A stretch of 64,000 nucleotides of DNA from Saussurea involucrata (lineage: Eukaryota > Streptophyta > Magnoliopsida > Asterales > Asteraceae): the NCBI GenBank assembly GCA_033807775.1, contig CM066321.1:251460422-251524421 (forward strand), in the 5' to 3' direction. A program made the translations under genes and the position numbers. Of the stretch, positions 25,758-37,852 are shown in pieces. The notes beneath the pieces were generated by a model. It had not been told where the DNA came from. It made no database searches and saw only the letters and a list, made by a program, of their open reading frames with translations. Each line of letters begins with the position of its first letter. The first letter of the stretch is position 1.

Positions 25758-27921
25758 CTTTGATTGTGACTTCTTGATGTTCACATATCAGGGAACAAGG
25801 TGTGTAGAGGATTTTGTAGAGTTGTTCATAGGACAGTTAGAAGAAGATCTTATTTTCAAGGGAATATCGGTAGAAGCCACCGATATTTCTTTCTTAGAAG
25901 TAGAAAATCTTTTGACAGAAGTTTGAGATTCTCTTTTAGGAATTTTTGCAGGTGTGGGTTCAGAAAAAGATGCTTCATCAATGGTCAAGGATTTTAACAG
26001 TTCATCAATTGGTTTGGAGGGGTCATTTGAACCTTGGTCCTCATCATCTTCAAGATGTGGAGTGGAGCTTTTACCCTTAACAAACATGCCGAATTTAAGG
26101 CTTCTGAAAGCTCTGAAGAGTCCATGGATTTATTTGAGTCATGAGCTGAAGATTCATAGAAAGAGGGAAAGAGCTAGGGAAGCAGCGGCATGACCATATA
26201 AAGAAGAGTTAATGTCTCTCTTTCCAAACCCGAGTCCATATTTGTTTTTGAAAAATCTATTCTAGATTTTTGGAAGAACTAGTCCACTTTTTCACTGTTT
26301 CTTATTCCTTTTTAAGACGTTTAAGCATTTTGTTTTTCTCTTTAGAAAGTGTGAAGTTTATAGTTTTCAAATCTTCAAGTTCTGTTTTGATCTTATCAAA
26401 ATGCTTTAGTTGAGAGACATAAATTTGAAGTTGAGAGGAGAGATATTTTATTTGAGCATTTGCCTTTTTCTTTGCATCTTTGGCATCATAATAGCTAATG
26501 GTTAAAGAATCAAATGCCTCGATCTTTTCAGAGTCAGGGAGAGAAAGAATTGGGTGTACCCGTGAGGAAGAGAATGAGCACTTAGTTGACACTAGAGCCA
26601 TTGATGGTGTGGGACCCTCTGAATCTCCTATGTCATTGATCTTTGCCATGAAGCAGACATTGGATGTGTCCCTTTCACTTTCTAATGTTGGTTCGTCTAC
26701 CCATTCATGAGGTTCGGCTATCATACCTTTTCCCTTTTGGCAAGATTTTCATTTCTTTCTTCTTTCTTTTGTATTTGGCTTTGTATTTTTCATCCCGGTC
26801 AGAATTTACAAGGAGAGAGATTGACCAGATTTTTGGGAGGGAGAGTGGTTGGAAGAGTCTGGCTTGGATCTCTCTGACTTCGAGGGGAATAGTCCTGAAT
26901 AACAAGTTCTGGGTCTTTCAAAACGTTTGCTTCTACACTCAGAGGCAAAATGACCTTTCTTACCATAGTTGAAACATTCTTCATTCGTTTAGTCAGAGGA
27001 ACAATGTTTGGAGTGAGAGGAAGAGGGTTTTCGACTGAACTTAGATTTACCAGATGAAAAAAAAGATTTCGATTTTGAATACCCGACCAACATAACCATC
27101 CCATATGATAGTTGGTCAACCGAAGTTTCCTGGCCTTCATTATCAGCATCACTTAGATTTGCTTCCGAGTGGTTGTTGGAGTCCTCCAGACTATCATGAT
27201 CAGAGTCATCAGATGGGTAGGTGATTCTTGGAACACACACAGTTTTTTTGGAAGAGTCACTTATTAGAGCTATTGGAGAGCACTTTATTTCTTTGATGAC
27301 AGACTTCCTTTGCAGTCTTGTTTGCGCATAGTTAAAAAGAGTTCCATAAAAATCATTGAGAGACATATGATCAAGATTCTTGGTTGTCTTGATGCACGTA
27401 CAAATGTTTTCCCAAAAATCAGAAAGACAGTCATAAGTTTGCACAAGACTTCCTCATTGTCATAAATGCGACCCAACAGTTTAAGATCGTTAAGAAGACT
27501 GTTAAAACGATTATAGTAGTCTGAGAGAGATTCTTCTTTTTCATAAGAGAAAAGTTGATACTTTCTGATAAGAGCAATGTTTTTCCTCTTTTTGACTTCA
27601 GAAGTACCTTCATAAAGAACACATAGAGTAAACCACATTTGCTTAGCAATAAGAAAATTCACAAGAGAGTGGTAAACCTCATCAGGCATAGAGAGGGCAA
27701 TGATGGCTCTGACTTTAATGTCCAGAGAAACAAGACGTTTGTGTTCATCATTGTACCTACTTGGATCCTTTTGAATATATCTCCGAGTGGCTAATGTTCT
27801 TTCTTCCTCAGAAGAATCTTCAGCATCCTCTTTTTCACCAGCCTTCTGGGAGTTATAACGATGCCAAACTCTAGGGACAATGGGTCCTTCACGAAGAATG
27901 GAAATATATCTGATGTCAACT
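25758..27921 (-). pseudogene. gag: D: decayed copia gag remnant
   Basis: The right end is cut by A3 (27922) and the left end by B1 (25757). In sense, a UBN2-type Gag starts mid-protein (E-G-P-I-V-P-R-V near 27880; S-M-P-D-E-V-Y-H-S-L; V-L-Y-E-G-T-S-E-V) and passes through frameshifts near 27430 and 27150. It reaches a zinc knuckle at 26935-26976 reading C-F-N-Y-G-K-K-G-H-F-A-S-E-C, where the second Cys is Tyr. A coiled-coil part follows (26724-26302), then a Ser/Pro-rich part (26087-25788). It is a fourth family with no LTR or pol in the window. Several frameshifts and a lost zinc ligand fit its position as the oldest layer. Confidence 0.82.
26935..26976 (-). other. Broken zinc knuckle in D gag
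   Basis: The CX2CX4HX4C pattern is seen with the second cysteine replaced by tyrosine (CFNYGKKGHFASEC). Confidence 0.8.
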
Positions 27922-28883
27922 TGCTGATCCAAACCCTTCAGTGATTTGATGATACCCTTAGAATCACTTAGTGAAAACTATAAGTAAAGATTATGTATCA
28001 GTGTTTCACCATCAATGAAAATATAGTAAGTCTGTTTAGTATCGCTGACGTGAAACCACTGCACTTAAACTATTCCTCAGTGATAAATGTACATCAGCGA
28101 TAACTGAGCCTGTTCAGTTTAGATGATGATCACTGATTGATCATTTGTAAATGTTTGCGTGTAATCCCGAAAGACAAGTTTCGCGACAAAAGAGTTCAAC
28201 GCTGAATCGAAGACAAAGCTGATGAACAAGTGACAAGTCTACTTATGATCTGATGCGGATATTAGTGAAACCAAGACAAGTCCACAACACGCGATGTTTC
28301 AAGTAGAAGACTTCAGCGAGAGCTGGCCTTCATTCAGGCCTTACTGAAGAAGTTCAACTCGGCGATCGCTGATCATGAAACCTGCACTACAAGAAACATT
28401 CGTTTTATCTCATTGCACACTTTTGTACAATTTGTCAGAGGGACATGCCTTTGTCCAGAATCGTACAAACCATTCTGCCACTACATTGTTCACCATGCGG
28501 CCAAAAGCATGTTTGCAAAAGTCAGAAGCATGCATCCAACCAAATAGTGACACGTGTAAAGTCCTCCTGACATGCATTAAATGCATGTAGTATAAAAAGA
28601 GGATTGCACCTTCATTTCGAAGGCACGACTATCCCTGAACTAGTTTGTGCCTTAAGAAAATTATCCTTAATTTTCTTTCCTTCTTTCGTTTTCTTTCTTA
28701 GTGCAAGAAATCTGTGTGATTCTCATAGTTTGTTTAGATTAGGTCTTGTACTTAGTCTTATTCCGTAACAAACTGTAAATTGTTTGATTTATTCAATAAA
28801 ACAATTTAGAAAGATAAAAATCTTGTGTTTGTATTCAACCCCCTTCTACAAACTTATACTTGTATAACCCTTCGGGACCAACA
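27922..28883 (+). repeat. 5' LTR of A3 (962 bp)
   Basis: It starts TGCTGATCCAAACCC (second T of the usual TGTTGATCC changed) and ends GGGACCAACA. A perfect CATGCATT-A-AATGCATG palindrome (28571-28587) lies just upstream of TATAAAAAG (28591-28599), with CACGTG at 28551-28556. The C-tract near the end is only 5 bases (28839-28843). Confidence 0.9.
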
Positions 28884-28885
28884 AG

Positions 28886-28897
28886 TGGTATCAGAGC
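28886..28897 (+). other. Primer binding site of A3
   Basis: TGGTATCAGAGC two bases after the LTR; the A2 insertion starts 14 bases downstream. Confidence 0.92.
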
Positions 28898-28906
28898 AGA
28901 TTGTTT

Positions 28907-28911
28907 AATCT
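28907..28911. repeat. Left target-site duplication of A2 (AATCT)
   Basis: AATCT precedes the A2 LTR and recurs at 59498-59502 directly after its other LTR. Confidence 0.93.
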
Positions 28912-29891
28912 TGTTGTCCCGAAGGGCTATACAAGTTTGTAGAAGGGGGGGGGGGGGGGGGGGGGTTGAATACAAACACACAGATTTTACTTTTCTAAAT
29001 TGTTTATTGGTAAATCATTAACAATTTACAGCTTGTTGCAGAAACACGATTAAGGATAAATCCAAAATCTAAACAAGTTGGAACACTAAGTTTCTTGCAC
29101 TAAGAAGGAGAAGGAAATTACTAATAATAACCTATCTCAAGATAAGAAGGATGAACTTGTCCAGAGTTAGCAAGTTACTTCAAAATGAAGTGGGTTCTTC
29201 TTCTTATATACTGCATGCATTTAATGCATTGCAGTTTACACTTTACACGTGGCAGCAACTGAATGGTTGCATGTCATTGACCTTTGTTGACAACCTTAGT
29301 AGCCGCATGTTTGAACAGTGTAGTACCAGAGTGGTTGTACGATTTCAGACAATAGGAGGTTCTTTTTTGACATATCGTACGGAGTCGTGCAAGTGTGGTT
29401 AAGACTAAAGTACTTTGTACGGAGGACTTCATGATCAGCTTTTCGTTGATTCAGCGATCTATCATTCTTTATCAGCGAATGATAGAATTCAGCGATAGCC
29501 AAAGTCCTATACTTGATACTTCACGTTGAGGGGACAAATCTAAGTCTTCGCTGATCTGCATCAGTTCATTAGGAGACTTGTCGCTGGTTCTTGAGCTTGA
29601 TCTTCGACTTCAGCGTAGAACCTATGTTGATGTGAAACTTGTCTTCAGGGATCATAAGTAAAACAACTAACTTATCAGCGATCACCATACGTACTGAACA
29701 GACTTAGAGTATTATGGTGAACAGTTTCGCTGAATGTTTAATCTAAAGAACGAGAGTTCCTATCAGCGGTACTGGAAGATCTTAGTACTTTTCAGCGATA
29801 GTGAAACTCTGATACATATTGTTTACTTACAATTTTCACTAAGTATATAAGAGAAGGTCATTTATCAAATCACTGAGGGTTTGGATCAACA
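28912..29891 (-). repeat. 3' LTR of A2 (980 bp)
   Basis: It pairs with 58527-59497. The right-hand end begins TGTTGATCCAAACCC in sense, and the outer end lost one G (TGTTGTCCC on plus against TGTTGGTCCC). It has a TATA-like box (29203-29210), CACGTG (29246-29251) and a run of 21 G (28945-28965). Confidence 0.93.
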
Positions 29892-29903
29892 ATCTCCCCC
29901 TAT
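29892..29903 (-). other. Polypurine tract of A2
   Basis: The minus strand reads ATAGGGGGAGAT immediately before the LTR start TGTTGATCC. Confidence 0.9.
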
Positions 29904-30159
29904 TTGATTATGACATAGCAATAGAGAAAATTGCTATTTAATGAAAACATAAGGATAAAAAGAACTCCTAAAATATTTGTCCCTTTTACTGTTTTCTGGG
30001 ATCTTTTCTGTACTGATGGAGTAAAGTACGTTCGCTGAAATTTTTCTTTAAACTTTGTAAAGATTACAGAGGGAAGTGGAAAAATTACAAGTACAGCGAA
30101 TAAAATTACAAGTACAAAAGATGTAGACAGATAAGGATAGAAAGAATTACAAGGCGATC

Positions 30160-33100
30160 CTATCCGTCAAAAGGTTCTTCCTTAATGAGTTGTTCATCAA
30201 GGGTCATTGATGTGGCAATCATCCACTCAGGGACATCTACTCCTTGATTCTTTTTCTTCAGAGCTTCTTCAAAAATCAAGAGCTTCAGGTGTCTTGGTTT
30301 GATGTCGCGTCTGACTTCACACCAGTATAAGAGATCTCTGAGTTGTTCGATGGGAGCGATGTGGAGCTCTGAGATACGTTGAAAGTGATGGTTTCCATCA
30401 TAGTCTAGAAAGAATATACCATATGGATCACTTACAACTGTGCCAGGAATGAAAGTTTCTCCAGGTGGTAGGGAGGTGTCAAGCGCTGAGAGATCAGCAT
30501 CAGGGCCAAGAACTTCAGCACGAGAGAAACCAATACCTGTTTCATTCCGTATAGGAGGACCTGAATCAAAGACTTTCTTTTTCTTAGCAGAGACTTTTCT
30601 TTGTTGAGGAGGAAGAGGAGGAATATCCACAGCAGAGGAAAGCAGGTCGATCTGTTTGTTTAAGATCTTCTCGACATGACTTTTGAACTTTGAGCGCGAT
30701 CCCTGAATGGCTAATTTCGTTTCTAACCATTCAGAGAGACCAAACTTTTCTAAGGTAGCAGCATAGAAAGTTTGCTTGGTCTTGTTTTCTCTGTAGACAT
30801 CCACTTCAACAACAGGAACGTCGGCATACAGTCTTCCTCTGATGTTTACTTTGATGATTTTGGATGGTCTAGATCGATAGGTCAGCATTTGTTTAGCCCA
30901 TTCCAAAGTCGTGTCAGAGACCTTAGTCTTTTCTCTAACGATCTTTTGAGCATCATCCCATAGCTGACGTTGAACATCAATGGGAACTCTTTTCAGCTTG
31001 GGGTCTTTTATTGATCGTTGAGTAAGCTTGATGGCGTATTCTCTATCTTTTTCTTTAGCTTCCTTTCTTTCAGCGATTAATCGTTCAGCTCTGAGGTGTT
31101 CCTTGTATTCCTTTTGGGAAACTCTGAACTTTGGAGGAACGGAAGGAAGTTGATCACGCTTCAGAATGATTCGCTGATCTTCGAGTTTCTTGATCATTGC
31201 ATCTCTCTTTTCTTGATCCTCTTCACTTAGCTTTTGAGGAGCCAAGGAAGGTCTGTTTTTGTGAGAGAGCATCTGTTCTTCAGGTTCATCAGTCTCAGAG
31301 ATTAAATCTAAGACTGGGATTATTTCTTCAGCGTTGGGAGCTGGGATTATTGTTGATGAAGTCGCAGCTGTAGGAACTTCAGCGATATCCTCAAACAGGG
31401 GAGAGGACTAGCTGAAACGCAACGATCTTACAAGTAAGAACATGGGTAGAACAGAGATGGGAAGAATGGGATTGTGTATAGAGGTTTACGGAGGTAGAGA
31501 ACTGATAAAGTGTATAGAGGAGGGATGTTGTGTAAGATTAATGTACCTGACAAACCGGCTTGTTAAGCAAGATCATCAGATTTTCATCTTCAGCGACACA
31601 TTTTCCTTTGCCTTTGTCAGCTTCAGATGCTGATGGCTTTGTCTTTGTCCGCTCCCCTGATGGTTCATTTATCAGAATCCCTTTAAGAGCTTTAGTTCTC
31701 TGAGCAGGCTTGACGATAAAAGAATCATCATCATCGTCATCATCATTCTTTGGAGAAGAGGATGGTTCAGCATCAGACAAGTCGATGGCTTCTTCATCTT
31801 CAGCTTCAGACTCAGTTTCTTCAGCTTCTTCTTCGAGTTGCTCCCCCTCAGATACAGAGGCGAGCTTCTCGGTTCCCTCAGGGTGTTCATCTCCCTGAGG
31901 TCCAGCGACTGCTTCAGCTTCAATGGTCTTCTCACCCTCTTCAGTGAAGGTGAGGTTTTCATTTTTCTCTCCCCTGATAGATTCATCATGGGAAAGGTCT
32001 TCAGCGCTCTTGGAAGGGTCTTCAGCGCTCTTCTCCCCCTCTTTTTCATGATGACTGGGGGAGGAATGAGATGATTCAGCAGCCGTGGTTTTCTCCCTGT
32101 CTTCTTGGCCAGGGACCCCCACATAAGTCTCAATCGTTGATAATCTGGTTTGAAGAACAGAAATACCAGGATTGATTTTGACGAGTTCAGCACGATCTGC
32201 CGGAGTAAAATGCTCAGGTGCAGGAGCAGGGGCAGGTGCAGGGGCGGTTGTGTTGGTCAGGATCTGCTGCAACAAGTTTTGAATAGAAGAGATGTCATTC
32301 TTCATCGTGTTGACATCAGTCTTCAAAGAACTCATATCAGTCTTTACTGAACTGACATCAACCTTTACAACAGACATATCACCTTCGAGTGTGCCAACCG
32401 ATGTCTTCAGCGTTGTGACTTCGCTGGACATGGTGTCAACTGATTTCTTGATGTCGAGGTAGTCTGTGTAGATGTCAGCTAGAACTTTGGCAAAATCAAC
32501 GAGTGATTTATCAACCTTTTCCACATCAGCTTTGGAGGCATTCTTTTCGACAACGGTTGTAAGGTTTGAAAGATTTTCTCCAGCGATTTTTAGCGCTGAA
32601 GAGTTGCCGGAAAGAGTAGACGTGAGACCTGTCAGCTTTGTCTCTACAGTCTTCAGAGACGCGTTGATGTCTCCCAAATTAGGACCTGTAACATATAAAA
32701 ACTTGTGAACAGAGGAAAGCTCAGAAGTTTGGGGTTTAGTAACAGTGTATAGGGGTTGGTGAGTACCTGCAGGAGGATTGGTGAATTCATCAAAATCACG
32801 GGTTACTGAGTAAAGTTCCATATCGTCAGCGAGAGTACGTGGACGTATGGTCAGCTCTGCAGGTCCTATGCCCATCACTCCTTGAAGATATTTTCTTTAG
32901 CTTATGGAGGAATGACAGGTGCTTCAGTGATAAATGGAGTTGTGTCCAAATGAGTGGAGGGAGAAGCGAAGGATAAGAATGGAGGTTGGTTACTGAGTTC
33001 AGCGTTGGAATCGCTGAGAATCACTTCATCAGTCTTTTGAGAGACTGAGGGAGGTTGGGTAGTTTCCAAGTTTGTAACCTCAGCGTTTGGAGACGCTGAA

Positions 33101-34278
33101 GTCGGGATAGAGTGGGTGGCTTGTTCAGGTGTGGCAGAGCGTACCACTGAACTTTCCTTCAGCTCAACCGGAGGAGCTGAGGAGACTTTAGCAGGAGATT
33201 GCTTGGATTGCTCCTTGGGTTTCTTAGTTTTTTTGGAACCAAGTTGGGTGTCAGAATGTTTCCTTTTAAGAGGAATGGAGGTTGCAGCTGGGGTATCAGC
33301 GGTGGGTTTGTCCGCTGAAGGAGCTGCAGAAGTAGAAGAAGTAGAGGGATTTAGAAGAGTTAAGAGTGTAGAAAGACGTACCTCATTCGCCACTGGTTTG
33401 AAGTCGAGTATCTTAGGGCCAACCTGAGAAAGCTTCAGGTCACCCTCTTGAGGATAGCTGTCCTTCAGACCTTTTTGGAATATGGCGCTGATGAACCGAG
33501 GATATGGAACCCATGGAGGTCTGTCAGCGACGGTGTCCACTCTGAGTACCAGGTCATCATAGATGATCGATGCCCAGTCTATATGTAGACCTTTCAGCAA
33601 TGCATATCCCATTGCTTGCTGAGGTTTAGCGGCTTGGTCAGAGGAGCCGCTCTTGGCAGTCATGCAGCTGATCACATGGGCGAAGATGAAATTCATCTCG
33701 CTGGGCATTTTTGATTTCTTGATAATGGTCAGCTTCTTCTCGGGCTTCATATCCCTTCCAGTTTCCCATACATAGCCCATTGCATCAAAGAATGCAATGA
33801 TGGCTTCCCTGTCTGAGTTTTTCTTGGGGCCAGGGAGAGGAACGAAGGGTTTTTCTTTGGTTGCGATGGAAAGGCTGAGGGCTTTGCGAATGATGGCAGG
33901 GGTGATCTTCATGGTGCCATATTCGATATCGCAGAGGATGCAGTCAATTGTTTTGGAGGGGTCTTTGGCTGATGGTAACTGAGAGTGTCTGGCAGAGTAC
34001 CAGAATTGTGATAACAAAAGCTGATGTGCGGGAGGGGTTATGGTCAGGGCTGTGGAGATGCAGCAATTCTTGAGGAATTTCACAGCATCATCTAGATGTG
34101 TGACTTGCTTTCGAGGAGGAAACTCGAGAAGCGCATAAAGGTTGTTTACCTTAGTCCAGTCCAGCTTGTCAAGAGAGAACTTGACCTAAGGAGCCTTGAG
34201 GATTTCCATTTCCTCAGCAGTATCATCAGCAGTAGTGTTTTCAGCGTTGGTGTTCTTGGGAATGTCAGAAGATGCCAT
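30160..34278 (-). pseudogene. Post-pol tail protein of A2, broken
   Basis: The start at 34278 (MASSDIPKN...) is followed by a TAG at 34186-34188, an open part to 32902, a frameshift, an open part 32878-31538 and a final part to 30160. The N-domain has K-M-P-S-E-M-N-F-I-F near residue 190 and D-W-A-S-I-I, equivalent to the motif in B and C. The middle has heptad repeats with repeated V-D-V/S-S-V-K-T-D-M-S-S-L units (about 32280-32420), a likely coiled coil, then an acidic Ser-rich region containing H-E-K-E-G-E-K encoded by a polypurine tract. The C-domain includes F-F-L-D-Y-D-G and L-R-D-L-L-Y-W. Between the last two parts a 139-bp interval has splice-like ends (see findings). The function is unknown. 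Confidence 0.8.
32032..32041 (-). other. Internal polypurine tract in A2 tail ORF
   Basis: GAGGGGGAGA on the minus strand within K-E-G-E-K; a second similar tract lies at 31840-31849. Confidence 0.55.
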
Positions 34279-35309
34279 TTTCTGTATTATCAGTTCAACC
34301 AAAGATTAACAAATAAGAATAATCTTAATGAGGAAAGGGTTTTCCAATAAGATGGTTCGAATTTTGTCCATTTCATTCAGACAAAAATTGTCTTAATGAA
34401 GATTAGGATTTTTCTTGTTTTTTTTTTCTTTTAAAAAAAACGAACTGCAAACCCAATAAAAATCTTGTTTTCCAGTTTCCTTTGAAGATTGGGATTCTGG
34501 AAAAACGAATGAAGAACAAGTTTAAGATTTTTTCATTTAAACTTGAAGAACAACCATGAAATGGTTGTGTTCATAAAACCATGAAAGAAAATGATTTCAT
34601 TTTTAAGAAGTTCTTTTGTTTGATCTTGTTAAAACAATGAGAAGATCAGAAACAAGTTATTTGCATTTGGTAAAAAAAATAAGAACATATTAACCTTTGA
34701 TGTTTGAAGAAGATGAACAGCTGTTCTTGAAAAATCGAGAGCAAAATGTAACAGTGAATCCTTTCTTTGCTTGGAGGAGAAGTTCGCGTAAAAGGAGAAT
34801 ATAAACGAAGAATTTGTTTATATAGAGAGATTTTAGAAAGAGAAAATCTTGAGCGGGAAAAGATTTTCATCATGACACGGACACGTGTTTGCATTTGATT
34901 GGCGAGTAAACGAAACGTGCAAACGTGTGTCAGAAAGAAGAACGTGCCAGGGCTTATCCGTTGCAATGACGTCACAACTGTCCTTTCATATTCTTGGTTG
35001 TCTCTGAGGTTTTGAAAACTCAGGGACACTTTTGAAAACATGAAGCACTGAATTTAGAAATATCAGTGAAGGTTTTTAGAAATTTCAATGTATCGCTGAT
35101 AAAGAAGAGATATTCAGCGATGTAATTTATTTTGAAATCTTGCATTTACATGCAATTGTCAGAAAGAAAAAAAACATACCTTGATATCAGCGAATCAAGT
35201 TTATTCAGAGAGAAGATGATAGAATAGGTTATACAAGTTGATTTTATCCCGAGGGCTATACAAGTTTGTATAATCGTATCGCTGATCAAAATGTGAACCG
35301 CTGAAGATT
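34279..35309 (-). other. Post-pol spacer of A2
   Basis: About 1 kb between the pol stop and the tail start. I see no gene, only A/T-rich sequence with oligo-A/T runs (34410-34440) and a few CAGCG/CGCTG motifs near 35090-35290. Confidence 0.7.
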
Positions 35310-36337
35310 TTACTCTTCAAAGTTCAGCATTCCAAGCTTGCTGATGAGAAAGTTGAATCTTGTCTCATCAAGAGGTTTGGTGAACAAATCAGCTAACTGA
35401 TAATCAGTTGGGATAAAGTGAAGTTCTATATCACCATTCATCACATGATCTCTGATAAAATGATACCTGATTTCGATGTGTTTTGTCTTTGAGTGTAGCA
35501 CTAGATTATTGGCTATAGCGATGGCACTTGTGCTGTCGCAATAGATTGGAATATTTGAGAGCTGAAGGTCATAGTCCAGTAGTTGATTTCTCATCCACAA
35601 GACCTGAGAACAGCAGCTTCCAGCGGCTACATACTCAGCTTCAGCTGTAGATTTGGACACTGAGTTTTGCTTTTTACTTGTCCAACTTACCAGCTTTCCA
35701 CCTAGGAGCTGACAACCTCCTGTGGTGCTTTTCCTATCCATTCTGCAACCTGCAAAATCACTATTTGAATAGGCGATTAGATCGAATCCTGAGTCTTTGG
35801 GATACCAAAGACCTAGATTCGATGTACCCTTAAGATATCGAAAAATTCGCTTTACAGCTTTCATATGAGATATCTTAGGTTCAGCTTGATATCGTGCACA
35901 CAAGCATGTTGCAAACATAATATCGGGTCGGCTAGCTGTAAGATACAAAAGAGAGCCGATCATCCCACGGTACAAAGTGACATTAACAGGTATACCCTTA
36001 GTATCCTTATCAAGTGTCAGCGGCGGTGCCATAGGGGTTTTCATAGCTGAACTTTCAGTTAAGTCGAATTTCTTCAGCATATCTTTAACATACCTTCCCT
36101 GCTTAATGAAAGCTCATTTTTCATTTTACTTTATCTGAAGACCAAGGAAATATGTTAGTTCACCCATCATGCTCATCTTATACTCATCTTTCATTCTATC
36201 AGCGAAGCGAGTACAAAGATCAGGGTTAGTAGAGCCAAATATAATATCATCAACATATATTTGAACAAGAATGATATGACCTTTTACTTTCCTGAAAAAT
36301 AGAGTTTTGTCGATTTTACCTCGCTCAAAATTTTCAA
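35310..36337 (-). pseudogene. pol: Pol 3' part of A2 (RT end and RNase H)
   Basis: The frame resumes after the B2 insertion at F-E-R-G-K-I-D-K-T-L-F. It contains YVDD (36246-36257), S-M-M-G-E-L-T-Y-F-L-G-L-Q, then two in-frame stops close together (about 36110-36130) followed by an open stretch from M-L-K-K-F-D-L (36080). RNase H features S-T-A-E-A-E-Y-V-A and the end L-A-D-L-F-T-K-P-L-D-E are present. About six codons of the original pol are missing at the junction with B2. Confidence 0.9.
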
Positions 36338-36338
36338 T

Positions 36339-37666
36339 ATGACTGAACGAATGGCGCAGAGAGAAGAAGAAAGGCACAGGTTCACATTAGCTTTCAAAAT
36401 GACAAGAAGATTCGATGTCAAATCTTCATCAACAGAAACAGAGCTCACAGAAGAAATCACCAAAGAACCTCCAACAGAGGTTACAGAGCAACTCAAGCCA
36501 ACAGAACCATCGCCACAAAAGTCCTCTAAAACACAAGTGTCAAAACCTACAGAGGCAACCATCAAGCCAACAGAAGCACCAACCTCCAAACCTACAGAAG
36601 AAACAGGTTCTGCACCTCCAAAAGCCAAAGACAAGGGCAAAGCAATACTGACAGAATAGCCCAAGAAAAAGAAATCATTGCGCAAGCCTACAGAAAAATT
36701 GATGAAAAGCGCTTTTGATGCCTTTCAAACTCCAAAGCCTGAAGAAGAGGACTGGGCATATGGATTAAAGCCTCTGACAGACATTCCTCTAACTGGCAGA
36801 GCTGCATAAGTTGTTCAAAAGATGGAGAGTCTCAGAAGACAAGTACCACAACCTGGTCCAACACATGAAGAGATGGAAGAAGTGGTATACAAATACCTCT
36901 ATAAACAAACCTTTCAGACCAATCATCCAACAGATCATGTGACAGATTCAAGGATCAGAGAAGAATTTGAGAACATCTTCACAAGGACAAAGCCAAGAAC
37001 CAAAGCAGATGTCTTCTCAATCCACAAGATCAAAAAGGTAATCTTCTGCAAGTTCTCTTTTACAAGAACCTATCCAAGGGTCAGGTACAATCTTTACAAA
37101 GTCAGAAGAGAAGACAATTCAGAAACCACCTTCGCTGATGCTGACCTAAGAAATATCAATCCATATGATCTACCTGACCTTCTGCAATGGACAAAGGACA
37201 ACTACAACACAGAGGCAAACACCAGAGCCTATCAAGTGTTCAGAAAAGTAATGAGGGAAGGCTTCTGATCTACAGTATGATAGATTTTCAACTGGGAAAG
37301 GATCTTGGTCTCAAACATCTGAATTTACGACCACCAGAAGATCGCTGCCCACCCGACGCCGTGCCCAACTCTATCATTACAGAACCAAGATTCGGGTTAG
37401 TATTTCAAAACCCACAAGGCGAAGTCAAACTGTTTGTGTGCATGGACTGTCAAAAGTACGCAACTAGTACTCTGAACAAGTTCAGAGCAAGCCTTGTAAA
37501 ATACAGAGGTACAGAGAAAATGGATAGAGATGCTGCAGATACTTTCATCAGAGAGATTGATGCCACAATCCGCCTAAGAGAACTCTGCATCAGTTTCTAC
37601 AAAGAGATCAGAAGAATCGGAAGAGACAACAGAAGCTACAACGATTTCAAAGATGCCAAAATCTGA
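36339..37666 (+). pseudogene. Tail protein fragment left of B2
   Basis: A near copy of 51621-52949. It has in-frame stops at 36656-36658 and 36807-36809 and a one-base deletion near 37259 that shifts the frame, none of which occur in the 51408-52949 copy. It contains the Thr/Pro/Glu-rich linker and the C-terminal domain (R-P-P-E-D, M-D-C-Q-K-Y, F-R-A-S-L). It starts at the junction with A2 pol at about 36338, where four bases (CAAT) are shared between the two sequences. Confidence 0.88.
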
Positions 37667-37840
37667 TTCTCAAACCTCAAATCTCTGCAAATCAAGTCAA
37701 AGTTTATCTTTCATTGTACTCAAATGTAAAATGCCTCTGGCATATTTTCTAAATGAAAGAACTTTCGAGGTATTGTTTAACCTCTGTCTTATCTAACTTA
37801 GCCCAACTAAACTCAAGTTCAATTTTTTATTTTTCACTAC

Positions 37841-37852
37841 TTAGGGGGAGAT
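37841..37852 (+). other. Polypurine tract before the first B2 LTR
   Basis: TTAGGGGGAGAT directly before TGTTAGC. A polypurine tract upstream of a '5' LTR' is only expected if this LTR was once the 3' LTR of another unit. Confidence 0.92.

Noticed and set aside
31710..32074. Several short plus-strand ORFs over the A2 tail
   Set aside because: They are opposite-strand shadows of Ser/Glu-rich coding repeats, with no domain of their own.
32280..32420. Independent host gene in the heptad-repeat ORF of the A2 tail
   Set aside because: It is collinear with the tail ORF of B and C and is bounded by A2 pol and A2 LTR.
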